Source: Lachnospiraceae bacterium A2 (GTDB lineage Bacteria; Bacillota; Clostridia; Lachnospirales; Lachnospiraceae). From it: a DNA stretch of 64,000 bases. The stretch lies in NCBI GenBank assembly GCA_000403315.2, contig KE159639.1, positions 219,651 through 283,650 on the forward strand. The letters run 5' to 3'. A program made the translations under genes and the position numbers. Below, in pieces: positions 41,572-50,545 of this stretch; within the stretch, counting starts at the first letter, position 1, and each line of letters starts with the position of its first letter. A model generated the notes under the pieces. That model did no database searches. It saw nothing but the letters and a program-made list of their open reading frames with translations, and had not been told where the DNA came from.

Positions 41572-43965
41572 CTACTCAATATGGTCCATTTCCTGTACTG
41601 ATACCTTTTTTATCCGCCGCATGGCGATTGTGCATGCCAGTGTTATGGCTGCAAACAGCATGGCTGGGTACAGCAGGTAAATTTCCAGCGGGTTTACTAC
41701 AAACTCAATTTTCTCCGCCCCCATCATCTGGAACACTTTCCCGGAAGTCACCTCAGAAAACGGCGTCCCTGTCAGGGTGCCAAGGGCAATCCCCAAAAAC
41801 AGCACCAGCATGACGCGCTTGGCCTGCCAGCCCACTAAGGCGCCGTTGGAGAACCCTATGGATTTCAGCATCCCCAGTTCCCCCCGTTCCCGGATTAAGA
41901 ACATTTTCTGCATCAGCACTGCCACCAGCACATTAATTGCCAGCACCAACGCCAGCACCAGCAGCTTCAGCGGCCCAAGCCTTCCGGAAATACCCCCAAT
42001 CATCGAATTGATAAATTCTTTTGTGGTCTGGGCTTCTGCCTTCGGGAATATTTTTTCCGCCTTCCGCATAGCAGCCAGGACTGCCTCCTCATCCTGCCCG
42101 TTTTCCAGCACTATTTGCGCGCCAAACCCTCCCGCTGTGCCTGCATAATCCAAATCTGCCTGTTCCGTAAAACGGATGCCTTCCCCCATATTGTTCATAG
42201 ACTGGTAAAAGGCTGTAATGACATAGGGCTGTTCCTCCGCCCCGATGGTAATATAAACCGTATCCCCAATCCCAGCGCCAATCTGTTCCGCCACCATATG
42301 GGTCATTGCCACTTCATTCCCATAAATGGGCGGCTCGCCCTCGTCGTAAAAATATTGGTCCGTGGAAGTCCCAATGCCCTGAATCGAAAAGGATTTATAC
42401 GACTTCTCCCCATGCCGCACGGGAAGGTTAAAGTAAACCTCTGTATGGATACTTTCCACTGGGATCCCGCCTTCCCTAAGCCGCTCCTTGGTTTCACTAA
42501 GGTACTGCAGCCAGGCGTCCTTTGTCCCCTCGCTGATCAGCCTTGCCACTGTTTCTTCCTCCCTCAGGTAAAAATCACATTCCGACAGCGCAAACCATGC
42601 GGCAATCCCATCGGAATCCAAGGTATTGATGGTGTTGATAGGCATGACAGCCAGCCAGACGCCAATCATGCTGGTTAAGAGCAGCACAAAATATTTCTTC
42701 CATTCGCTCAGCACGTCATTGCATGCCAGAAACGTGGTGGCGCTTACATGGGCATTTTTCAGCCGGAACAATGTTTTTTTCCGGAAACGCTCCCCATTAT
42801 TGCCGCTGCGGATCGCGTCCATGGGACTGAATTTCTTGATTTTCCCCGTGCTTAAATAGCCGAACAGCACTACCACCAGCACAATCAGTATGCTGACGGA
42901 CATCTGCAGCAGGATTCCGCTTCCGCCCTTTTCCACGATAATTTTTTCCGTCACCTGCGCCAGCAATACCTGGCTGAAGGGGATGCTGGCAAAAAAACCG
43001 CCAAAGGAGCCTGCTGCTGCCAGCACGAAGTATTTTGCCATATACAGCTTCCGGATGGACGCGTCCTGAATGCCAATGGCCTTCATAATGCCAATTTCCT
43101 TGTAATCCTCATTGACTGTAAAAATAATTGTGAACCGCAGCATAATCACGGAAATAACGATCAGGCAAAGGCTAACCAGCAAAATAACCGCCGCGATTAC
43201 CATTTCCATCACATAAGTCGTCCTTACCAATGCCTTCCCTGCGCTGAACATTTCACTAAAACCGCGTTGGTTGTACCCTGCCTGAAAGGCATCTGTGTCC
43301 TTGCATTCCACGGAGTATATCCGCCCATACAGCAGGCCGCTCTCCTCCAGCAGTTCCTGAAAATCCCCGGCGCTTACCACAAACCTATGGGTGCCCATCA
43401 TCTCGGAGCCAAGGAATGCGTCCTTTATAAACCCGGCCACCTTAAATTCCTTCCTGTATCCCTGTTCCGTACAGACTGCCAGCGTATCCCCCACTTTTAC
43501 CTGCCCCTTAGGCTCCAGCTTTTGCCCGAGGTATATCGTCCCATCCTCCATCTCTGTGATTTCCCGGTTCTCTTTGTCATAAAACTTCTGCTGCCGGATA
43601 TCGAAGCTACTCAAAACTGCCGTGTTTCCGAGGGCTATTTTTTTCCCATTTCCCAGTTTTATCTGGTTTTCGGAAAAAAGCAGGTTCTCATCCACCGTAA
43701 ACCGTTCCACCTGCTCCTGCCCTTTTAAAAACTCCTCAATGCTTTTGTCGTTTTCCGACGGTTCCCCCGGTTCCCCTCCCATCGTCACAATCAGGAAATC
43801 CCCGATTCCTGACTGCTCTAAAAAATAGTCCACGCCGGTTGTTACCACTGCAAAATTGTTAAGGCTCCCTGCAATAAACATAGTAGATAAGAAAATAAAT
43901 ACCAGCAGGATAACATTAATCGATCTCTTGCGTTTTAAATCCCGTTTTAAAATCCTGAAATTCAT
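41572..43965 (-). CDS. ABC transporter permease with two FtsX domains
   Basis: A 797-residue permease. A first helix (INVILLVFIFLSTMFIAGSL) is followed by a large extracytoplasmic domain to about residue 250. Three helices come next (AAVILLVSLCLIVISVIMLR; KYFVLAAAGSFGGFFASIPF; VSILIVLVVVLFGYLSTGKI). A helix near 430 begins a second extracytoplasmic domain to about 665, and the last FtsX helices end the protein (LLVLALVLAINVLVAVLMQK; VMLVLFLGIALGTLTGTPFS). This is a full-length duplicated FtsX architecture. It is the first gene of the four-gene permease - ATPase - regulator - kinase unit. The substrate is unknown; peptide antibiotics or lipids are plausible. GGAGGAAGG-type sequence (GGAAGGAG) precedes the start. 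Confidence 0.92.
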   Translation of the reverse strand: MNFRILKRDLKRKRSINVILLVFIFLSTMFIAGSLNNFAVVTTGVDYFLEQSGIGDFLIVTMGGEPGEPSENDKSIEEFLKGQEQVERFTVDENLLFSENQIKLGNGKKIALGNTAVLSSFDIRQQKFYDKENREITEMEDGTIYLGQKLEPKGQVKVGDTLAVCTEQGYRKEFKVAGFIKDAFLGSEMMGTHRFVVSAGDFQELLEESGLLYGRIYSVECKDTDAFQAGYNQRGFSEMFSAGKALVRTTYVMEMVIAAVILLVSLCLIVISVIMLRFTIIFTVNEDYKEIGIMKAIGIQDASIRKLYMAKYFVLAAAGSFGGFFASIPFSQVLLAQVTEKIIVEKGGSGILLQMSVSILIVLVVVLFGYLSTGKIKKFSPMDAIRSGNNGERFRKKTLFRLKNAHVSATTFLACNDVLSEWKKYFVLLLTSMIGVWLAVMPINTINTLDSDGIAAWFALSECDFYLREEETVARLISEGTKDAWLQYLSETKERLREGGIPVESIHTEVYFNLPVRHGEKSYKSFSIQGIGTSTDQYFYDEGEPPIYGNEVAMTHMVAEQIGAGIGDTVYITIGAEEQPYVITAFYQSMNNMGEGIRFTEQADLDYAGTAGGFGAQIVLENGQDEEAVLAAMRKAEKIFPKAEAQTTKEFINSMIGGISGRLGPLKLLVLALVLAINVLVAVLMQKMFLIRERGELGMLKSIGFSNGALVGWQAKRVMLVLFLGIALGTLTGTPFSEVTSGKVFQMMGAEKIEFVVNPLEIYLLYPAMLFAAITLACTIAMRRIKKVSVQEMDHIE

Positions 43966-44132
43966 AGGCTTGCTTCTCCTTCCTTGCTGCCCTATGGCAA
44001 TGTTCCTGCTGGTATTATAAAATGGAAATTATTAATAAATCCTTAAATCAGGGAATGTTTGTTTTTGCCCAGACGGGGCACCCTGCCAAAAGGCCGTGGT
44101 TCTCAGGGGTACATGCAAGAAATTTACCGTGA

Positions 44133-44258
44133 TATTTAACCGCCGGAATAATATTATCTGCGGCGCTGCTGACAGCAGCAATTATGGACCTGAAAAATAA
44201 GATTTTCTAGAACATATTGATTTCAACTGGCGTTACTGTGATAAACCAACAGGCATAA
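44133..44258 (+). pseudogene. possible remnant of a prepilin peptidase (A24) gene
   Basis: One plus-strand frame reads YLTAGIILSAALLTAAIMDL, KNKIF, stop (TAG), NILISTGVTVINQQA, stop. The pattern 'AAxxDLKxxxIxN' after a hydrophobic helix resembles the first active-site segment of prepilin (type IV leader) peptidases, with the TAG where the 'PN' would fall. No further domain follows. The rest of the 341-base gap 43966-44306 has no gene; a short perfect hairpin lies at 44277-44298. Confidence 0.35.
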
Positions 44259-44306
44259 GAACAAAGAATCCGGCAAAGAGTCCGGCTCGCCGGACTCTCA
44301 CGCCAT

Positions 44307-44816
44307 TTATACCCGGCTTAATACCTGCTCCACAAATTCCCTTGCCTGCCACAAATCATCTTCGTTGGGATGGAACAGGCCTTCATCAAAATTTTGGAGC
44401 ATTTTTTTCCTCCATACCTCCTGCTTTGGGTCTTCCATGGGAATCTCATAGTTCCCACGCACCTGCATGGGCATTTTCCCCTGGCAAAGGAAGGTCCCAA
44501 GGTATTCGCAGTCATCCGGGACCCAGACGTTTACTTTCTGTTCAATGGACTTAAAATAGGCCGCATCCCTGCCCATGCCGCAGGTGCCAAACAATGCGAT
44601 TTTCTTCCCATGGAGCCCTGACATCATCTCAATGACAGAGATATCGCAGGTTCCGCGGTTCACCCAGAACCCGATGAAAAAGACGTCTGCATCTTTCCCA
44701 CGGTATTCCCTCATGCTCTGCATATCTTTGGACATCCCCGGAAGCGCACTGAAAATTTCCGTGGCTATTTTCTTCGTATTGCCAGTTTTACTGGAATATA
44801 CCACCATATAGTCCAT
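44307..44816 (-). CDS. flavodoxin family protein
   Basis: A 169-residue flavodoxin-like electron carrier. The FMN phosphate loop is MVVYSSKTGNTKKIA near the N-terminus. The central strand is ADVFFIGFWVNRGTCD, and KKIALFGTCGMGRDAAYF contains a second flavin-contact loop. It resembles the flavodoxins (BilS group) that accompany some gut flavin reductases, but no reductase is adjacent here. The old-yellow-enzyme at 31 kb is a possible but unproven partner. A single gene with GGAAGGGAGA upstream of the start. Confidence 0.85.
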   Translation of the reverse strand: MDYMVVYSSKTGNTKKIATEIFSALPGMSKDMQSMREYRGKDADVFFIGFWVNRGTCDISVIEMMSGLHGKKIALFGTCGMGRDAAYFKSIEQKVNVWVPDDCEYLGTFLCQGKMPMQVRGNYEIPMEDPKQEVWRKKMLQNFDEGLFHPNEDDLWQAREFVEQVLSRV

Positions 44817-44904
44817 TTTCTTCTCCCTTCCTTAACAGCAAGCAGGATGCTGCGCCTTCGAACGCCCGCCATGCAGGGAAACGGATCCCCTGTATGGTCC
44901 TCCG

Positions 44905-45624
44905 TCAGAAGTAAGGCACTCCTCCGCAGCAAAAGCCGCCCCCTCCGCAGCAGAAATTACATGCAAGGTTTGCAAGGCACAGCTTCATGCAAAAATCGCC
45001 GCTGCCAGCAATTGGGTTCCCATAGCTGCGGCGCATATCATAATACCAGCTCCCGCCGTTCTGCAGCTGGGCATAAAGCTGCCGGTACTCCTGGTTGCCA
45101 GGCTCCATAGCCACTGCCTGATGGGCTGCTTCCATGGCTGCCACATTGTTCCCTATGCCGGAATTGGCAATAGCAAACAGGTAATGCCAGCGGGCGTCCC
45201 TGTCTTCCATGCCATTTAAGACATTTAAGGCTTCCCTATAATGGCCGCTCCGGATATAGTTTAGAGCCGCCTGCTGGTGGGTGCTTTGTTCGCTTCCGCC
45301 GCCCGCCCTGTTCTGTCCCTGACTCCCGCCAAAGCTGCCGAAACCGCCAAAAAAATCCCCAAAGTCCCAGTAGCTGCCTGTAGGGCCTCCTTGCCCGCCA
45401 GAACTGCCTTGCCCATACTCTCCGGCAGAGCCATGCTCCTTTTCCTGCATAATCTGCTGGTATGCCTGCTGTATCTCTTTAAATTTTTCTTCTGCCTGTT
45501 CCTTACGGGGATTGTTTATATTGGCATCGGGATGGTATTTCCGGCTCAGGGAACGGTATGCCTTTTTGATTTCTTCATCGGTGGCATTCCGGTTCAGCCC
45601 AAGCACTGCATATGGATCATACAT
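44905..45624 (-). CDS. DnaJ domain protein with Cys-rich tail
   Basis: A 239-residue protein. The N-terminal J domain (about 1-62) has [33 protein letters not shown] with the HPD motif, and [13 protein letters not shown] Gly/Ser/Phe-rich linker follows ([14 protein letters not shown]). A TPR-like helical segment is at about 115-190 ([20 protein letters not shown]). The cysteine-rich end has [17 protein letters not shown] and GGFCCGG. It lacks the classic DnaJ zinc and substrate domains, so it probably recruits DnaK to a specific partner. It overlaps the DUF5685 gene by eight bases, and that protein is the obvious candidate. Confidence 0.9.
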   Translation of the reverse strand: MYDPYAVLGLNRNATDEEIKKAYRSLSRKYHPDANINNPRKEQAEEKFKEIQQAYQQIMQEKEHGSAGEYGQGSSGGQGGPTGSYWDFGDFFGGFGSFGGSQGQNRAGGGSEQSTHQQAALNYIRSGHYREALNVLNGMEDRDARWHYLFAIANSGIGNNVAAMEAAHQAVAMEPGNQEYRQLYAQLQNGGSWYYDMRRSYGNPIAGSGDFCMKLCLANLACNFCCGGGGFCCGGVPYF

Positions 45625-46456
45625 CTGTTACTTTCCTCTCCCTGTTCTTCTTCACATATTCATACCGGCACCAGACGCCGGAATATAAGATATTCCTTAA
45701 AATTTCTGTATTTTCTACAATGGGGAGCCGCTCAAATGCCCGGGAACATTCCGCCATCATCATGCTGAGGATCCGTTCCGCCTTCCCCTCGAAGCCCTCC
45801 GTCCCAAAATCGTTGAGAAAAAGATTGTAATTTCCCGTTTTCTGGTCTTTTTCCACATCCTCATAGCCATCCATCAGGTAAATAAACTTTCCCATGAAAA
45901 ATCCCATCCGGCGCAGGTCCGGTTCCCACTCGTCCTTTTTCCAGGCAAAGACTTCCCCCATCATTTCGCCGAAATAACCGGAAACCTCATCCATGTCCCT
46001 GCAGTTTTCCATTTCACAGCGGCGTATTTCCTTTAAGTTTTTCTGGAAAACGGCTGCTTTCCCGGGATAAGCCCCGGCAATCCCCCTGCATTTCTTTTTC
46101 AGTGAGGACGCCAACGCCTTTTTCGTTACCTTGCGCTCGTCTTCCCAGTCATCCAGGCATTTGTAATAGGACAGGAGCAGGTTCATGTCTGCCCCATATC
46201 TGGTAAACCGGTTGATCCTTGTGGGGTGTTCCACAAAGGGGTGCGCAAGGCATTTCCGGCTGCCTGCTTCTGTTTCTGGCTCATAAAGGCTGGTGAGCAG
46301 CAGCACTACAAACGCCATGTCGTAGCTTAGGGTAAGCTGGCCTTTCCGGCCGAACTGGTCTTTCAGGGTTTTGCAAAGGCCGCAGTAGTAGGATTGGTAC
46401 AAATCGAATTCTTTGAATTTTAATTCTGGTTTATTTACAATAATATATCCAAACAT
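45617..46456 (-). CDS. DUF5685 family protein
   Basis: A 279-residue mostly helical protein. [20 protein letters not shown], then [20 protein letters not shown] with a CxxC pair, is characteristic of DUF5685. Later parts include [20 protein letters not shown] and [20 protein letters not shown], where paired Asp residues repeat in a prenyl-synthase-like helical pattern. No signal peptide. The function is unknown. The coupled downstream gene encodes a J-domain protein, which suggests folding or assembly of a metal-containing complex. Confidence 0.85.
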   Translation of the reverse strand: MFGYIIVNKPELKFKEFDLYQSYYCGLCKTLKDQFGRKGQLTLSYDMAFVVLLLTSLYEPETEAGSRKCLAHPFVEHPTRINRFTRYGADMNLLLSYYKCLDDWEDERKVTKKALASSLKKKCRGIAGAYPGKAAVFQKNLKEIRRCEMENCRDMDEVSGYFGEMMGEVFAWKKDEWEPDLRRMGFFMGKFIYLMDGYEDVEKDQKTGNYNLFLNDFGTEGFEGKAERILSMMMAECSRAFERLPIVENTEILRNILYSGVWCRYEYVKKNRERKVTDV

Positions 46457-46568
46457 AATATCCTTTCTGTATGAATATATTCTAATCCTTCTGGCAGTAA
46501 TTGCAATTAATAAAAGCGAAAGATTCTATAAAATATTTATAAACAGCATGTTCCGCCCGCCGAAAAAT

Positions 46569-48512
46569 TTATAATAACTGTGCTTCCAGCCCCTCAAGTT
46601 CCCCCAGCCAGAGTGCACCGCTGGCGTCGCTTGGCATCCGCAAATCCCCCCGGGGGGAAACGGCTACAGTCCCTACCTTTGGGCCATCCGGCAGGCAGGA
46701 ACGCTTGAACTGCTGGGTGAAAAACCTTTGGGTAAAGATTTTCAGCCATTTCAGGATTTCTTTTTCAGAATATTTTCCATCCATCCGGCCCTGTTCTGCG
46801 CCAAAGGCATATACAGCCAGACGGAAGATTTTTGCCGGGCCAAAGCCCGAACGGAGCATATGGTACAGGAAGAAATCGTGGAGCTCATAGGGGCCTACGA
46901 TGTCCTCCGTTTTCTGAGAAATTTTTCCATCCTCCGGAGGGAGCAGTTCCGGGCTGACGGGGGTATCAAGGACGTCCAGCAGGATTTTTCCTAAATCGGC
47001 ATCGCCGCAGGTATCCGCATAGTAACGGACCAGATGGCGCACCAGGGTTTTGGGGACAGAAGCGTTGACACCGTACATGGACATATGGTCCCCATTGTAG
47101 GTAGCCCAGCCCAGGGCCAGCTCCGACATGTCCCCGGTCCCGATTACCATTCCGTTTTCCTTGTTGGCAATGTCCATCAGGATCTGGGTCCGCTCCCTTG
47201 CCTGCCCGTTTTCATAGGTAACGTCATGGACGGCTTCCTCATGGGAAATGTCTTTAAAATGCACCCGTACCGCTTCCTTAATATCTACCTCCTGAAATTT
47301 GGCTCCCAGGCATTTGATTAATTTTACCGCATTGCCATAAGTCCTGTCTGTGGTGCCGAACCCCGGCATTGTCACCGCATGGATACCTGCCCTGTCCAGT
47401 CCCAGCAAGTCAAATGCTTTTGCCGTTACCAAAAGCGCCAGGGTGGAATCTAAGCCGCCGGAAATGCCAAGGACCGCATGGCTGCAATGGGTGTGCTCCA
47501 GACGTTTTTTCAGCCCCATGGACTGGATTGCCAGAATCTCCTCGCAGCGTTTCTTCCTCTCCTCTGCCCTTCCCGGCACAAAGGGGGATGGGTCCACAAA
47601 ACGCGTCAGCTTCGTTGCTTCTTTTTTCAGGTGGAACGGAATTTCCAGATAATCCCCTGCCTTCCCTAAAAAAGTGGACATCTTCCTCCGCTGCCCGTTC
47701 AGGCGCTGGATATCGATTTCCCCATACACGGGCTGGTTGGCGAACCGTTCTGCTTCTGCCAGCATAATCCCATTTTCCGCAACCATATTATGGCCGGAAT
47801 ATACCACATCCTGCGTAGACTCCCCTTCCCCTGCGCTGGCATAGACATAGCCGCAGATTAGCCGTGCAGACTGGCCTTCAACCAAATGTTTCCGGTAACG
47901 ATCCTTTCCGGTAACTTCGTCGCTTGCAGACAAGTTCACGATAATATTTGCCCCAGCCAGCGCATGGGAAATGCTGGGGGGCGCCGGGGTCCATACATCC
48001 TCGCAGATCTCTGCGGCAGCTTTCAGTTCCGGGATGCTGTCGGCGCAAAACAAAAGCTGGCTGCCCATGGGGACTTTTTTCTTCCCCAGCAGCACAGGCC
48101 CTGCTTCTGCCATACCTGGCGTAAAATAACGACCCTCATAAAATTCATTGTAATTGGGGATACAGGTTTTAGGCACAAGGCCCAGCACTTCCCCGTTCCC
48201 TAAAACTGCGGCTGTATTATAAAGGCGGCCGTTCCATCCGAATGGGAACCCTACGAAAACCAGCATGTTCTTCCCATTGGTTTCCGCTGCAATATCCAAA
48301 AGCGCAGATTCTGCCTGACGGAGCAAAGGCTCCATCAGAAACAAATCGCCGCAGGTATACCCTGTGATGCAAAGCTCTGGAAATACGGCAATTACTGCCC
48401 GCTGTTCCTCCGCTTCCTCTATTTTCCTGATAATTTCCTGTTTGTTATAAGCGGGGTCGGCTACCCTGATTTTTGGGGTCAGCGCCGCCACTTTGATAAA
48501 TCCGTCCTTCAC
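46569..48512 (-). CDS. nadE: glutamine-dependent NAD(+) synthase
   Basis: A 647-residue two-domain enzyme that amidates nicotinate adenine dinucleotide to NAD. The N-terminal nitrilase-type glutaminase (about 1-290) shows its triad region: Glu in VFPELCITGYTCGDLF, Lys in LVPKTCIPNYNEFYEGRYF, and Cys in AAEICEDVWTPAPP. The C-terminal synthetase has the ATP loop LGISGGLDSTLALL and GTGDMSELALGWATYNGDHM. The start is a GTG (MKDGFIKVA) with AAAGGAG seven bases upstream; the ATG at 48608 lies inside hslO and is unlikely. It follows hslO by 76 bases on the same strand. Confidence 0.95.
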   Translation of the reverse strand: MKDGFIKVAALTPKIRVADPAYNKQEIIRKIEEAEEQRAVIAVFPELCITGYTCGDLFLMEPLLRQAESALLDIAAETNGKNMLVFVGFPFGWNGRLYNTAAVLGNGEVLGLVPKTCIPNYNEFYEGRYFTPGMAEAGPVLLGKKKVPMGSQLLFCADSIPELKAAAEICEDVWTPAPPSISHALAGANIIVNLSASDEVTGKDRYRKHLVEGQSARLICGYVYASAGEGESTQDVVYSGHNMVAENGIMLAEAERFANQPVYGEIDIQRLNGQRRKMSTFLGKAGDYLEIPFHLKKEATKLTRFVDPSPFVPGRAEERKKRCEEILAIQSMGLKKRLEHTHCSHAVLGISGGLDSTLALLVTAKAFDLLGLDRAGIHAVTMPGFGTTDRTYGNAVKLIKCLGAKFQEVDIKEAVRVHFKDISHEEAVHDVTYENGQARERTQILMDIANKENGMVIGTGDMSELALGWATYNGDHMSMYGVNASVPKTLVRHLVRYYADTCGDADLGKILLDVLDTPVSPELLPPEDGKISQKTEDIVGPYELHDFFLYHMLRSGFGPAKIFRLAVYAFGAEQGRMDGKYSEKEILKWLKIFTQRFFTQQFKRSCLPDGPKVGTVAVSPRGDLRMPSDASGALWLGELEGLEAQLL

Positions 48513-48588
48513 TGGATGCTCCTTTCTGGTAGTCCGGCCCTCCCGGCAGGGAGGGCGCCTGGAAGCTCCGTTGCTTCCTTTCATTATA

Positions 48589-49476
48589 TTAAGCTTTGTT
48601 TCCTGCACTCTCCAACAGATCCTTTAATTCTTCCGGGGTAAAAACATAATGCTTATCACAGAACTGGCAATTCACTTCTATCGGCTTGCCTTCCTCCGCC
48701 ATCTCCTGGAGCTCTGCGGCGCCAATGCTGATTAAGGCTTTTGTGACCCGTTCCCGTGAGCAGTCACAGCGGTACCCTACCGGGATTTTTTCTGTAATTT
48801 CAAGGCCAAATTCCCCTAGGATCTGTTCCAGCAAACCCTCCGGGGACAGTCCCTGTTCCAGCAAATCCGTAACGGATGCCACTTCTGCAATTTTTTGCTC
48901 TAACGCTGCAATTACCGGTTCTTCCGTAAAAGGCATAAGCTGGACCATAAACCCTCCAGCCTGGCGTACCGTATTGTCTTTATTCATCAGCACCCCCAGC
49001 CCTACAGCGGATGGCACCTGCTCCGAGGTGGCAAAATAGTATGTCAGGTCTTCCGCGATTTCCCCTGTCTGCAAGGCCACCTGCCCCACGTAAGGCTCCT
49101 TTAAGCCCATATCCTTTATTACGCTTAAAATGCCAGGGCCAACCGCCCCGCCTACGTCCAGCTTCCCTTCTGCATTTGGGGCAAGCAATACGTCCGGCAC
49201 CTGGGGGCAGCCCTTAACATGCCCTTTGCTGTCAGCAGTAACTGTCAGGCCTTTTGCGGGCCCGCTGCACTTCACTTGCAGCGTCAGCAAATCTTTTTCC
49301 TCCTTCATCATAGCCCCCATCATAGCCCCGCCTGCCAGAAGCCTGCCCAGCGCTGCGGTAATTATAGGGCTTGTGTTATGGCATCTTCTGGCTTCTTCTG
49401 CCAATGCCCTTGACGTGATGGCAAATGCACGGATTTGGCTGTCCGCAGCAGTTGCCCTTACCATGTAATCTTCCAT
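48589..49476 (-). CDS. hslO: Hsp33 redox-regulated chaperone
   Basis: A 295-residue cytoplasmic holdase that becomes active on oxidation. The zinc-binding redox switch is complete: Cys237 and Cys239 (YRCDCSRERV) and Cys270 and Cys273 (VNCQFCDKHY). The N-terminal core has IITAALGRLLAGGAMMGAMM and the LKCSGPAKGLTVTADSKGHVKG-like region. The start has GGGAGAA nine bases upstream. It lies between a methyltransferase gene and nadE, all co-directional. Confidence 0.96.
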   Translation of the reverse strand: MEDYMVRATAADSQIRAFAITSRALAEEARRCHNTSPIITAALGRLLAGGAMMGAMMKEEKDLLTLQVKCSGPAKGLTVTADSKGHVKGCPQVPDVLLAPNAEGKLDVGGAVGPGILSVIKDMGLKEPYVGQVALQTGEIAEDLTYYFATSEQVPSAVGLGVLMNKDNTVRQAGGFMVQLMPFTEEPVIAALEQKIAEVASVTDLLEQGLSPEGLLEQILGEFGLEITEKIPVGYRCDCSRERVTKALISIGAAELQEMAEEGKPIEVNCQFCDKHYVFTPEELKDLLESAGNKA

Positions 49477-49535
49477 TTTATGTTCTCCCTTACGTTCTGT
49501 TTTTCCTTGTAAAAACGTTCGTTTCCGCCCTGTCC

Positions 49536-50300
49536 CTATGCCTTGTTATAGCCTTTTCCCTGTTCCCTGGCAACGAAGCAAACACGCCCGCTGTCCTCCT
49601 TTACCGGATCTTTTGTATACGCGTCATATACTGCAAGGACTTCCAGCCCGGCCTGCCGGAGCAGGGATTCCACCTGCTGGGTCCCATAACCCCGCTGCAC
49701 ATGGGTTTCCTCATATTTGCGGTACCGCATGTCCTCCTCGCGGATAAAAAACGTCAAATCGTATTGGTTGGTCTGCCCTTCCTCCTCATAAAAATTTTCC
49801 CAGATAAAGCTTCCCTCGTCCCGGTTTTCACAGATTACGGTTTCCCCTAATAGTTCCCTGTATTTATACAGGGTATTCATATCAAAAATAAAAATCCCCC
49901 CGGGATCCAGATAATTATTTACCAGCCGGAATACCTGCAGCAATTCTTCCTCCTCCAAAATATAATTTATGGAATCACAAATGCTTACCACCGCCCGCAC
50001 CGTCCCGTACAGCTCAAACTCCCGCATGTCCTGCAGAAGGTACAGGATATCCTGCGCACCGCCGTCAGCTTCCCTTGCCGCCTGCAGCATTTCCTCAGAA
50101 TTATCCGCCCCAATCATATCATAGCCTGCCTGCGCCAGCAGCCGCGTCATCTTCCCAGTGCCGCAGCCCAAGTCCAGCACAAGCCCGTCCGTTATCCCAT
50201 GCTCCTGCAGCAGCCCTGCCAAGTATTGGCTCCATTCCGCATAAGGCACATTATCCATAAACAAATCATACACCCTGGCAAACCCAGTATACGCTTCCAT
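49536..50300 (-). CDS. class I SAM-dependent methyltransferase
   Basis: A 254-residue methyltransferase. Motif I is LVLDLGCGTGKMTRLLAQAG and the acidic turn is YDMIGADNSEEML. A central region (AVVSICDSINYILEEEEL) and GGIFIFDMNTLYKY are typical of the small-molecule group found widely in Firmicutes. The substrate is unknown. It starts the gene series methyltransferase - hslO - nadE, with 59 bases before hslO. AAAGGA lies upstream of the ATG. Confidence 0.9.
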   Translation of the reverse strand: MEAYTGFARVYDLFMDNVPYAEWSQYLAGLLQEHGITDGLVLDLGCGTGKMTRLLAQAGYDMIGADNSEEMLQAAREADGGAQDILYLLQDMREFELYGTVRAVVSICDSINYILEEEELLQVFRLVNNYLDPGGIFIFDMNTLYKYRELLGETVICENRDEGSFIWENFYEEEGQTNQYDLTFFIREEDMRYRKYEETHVQRGYGTQQVESLLRQAGLEVLAVYDAYTKDPVKEDSGRVCFVAREQGKGYNKA

Positions 50301-50443
50301 GCTAAAATCCTTTCCCGGCCGCTTTTTCCGCTTGATTATTCCCCGTAAAAAAAGTATACTAATTTTGTGCAGCTAACAGGCTCCCTTCCTGCCCGGTTTT
50401 GGGAAACCTGCCCCAACCTCCAGGCAGCCGCAGGGATTGTGCC

Positions 50444-50492
50444 TTAGAGCGTGCCTAAAAATTGTAGGAATGAATTTTCAGACACGCTCTAG
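50444..50492. repeat. 49-bp palindromic repeat, full copy
   Basis: Arms TTAGAGCGTGCCTAAAAATT and AATTTTCAGACACGCTCTAG enclose GTAGGAATG. It lies in the divergent gap before the gene at 50546 and, unlike the other copies, does not supply a gene's stop codon. Confidence 0.85.
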
Positions 50493-50545
50493 CTGCTGTT
50501 ATGCATTATTATAGTAAAAACAATGGAATTTTGCAAGGAGCCTTT

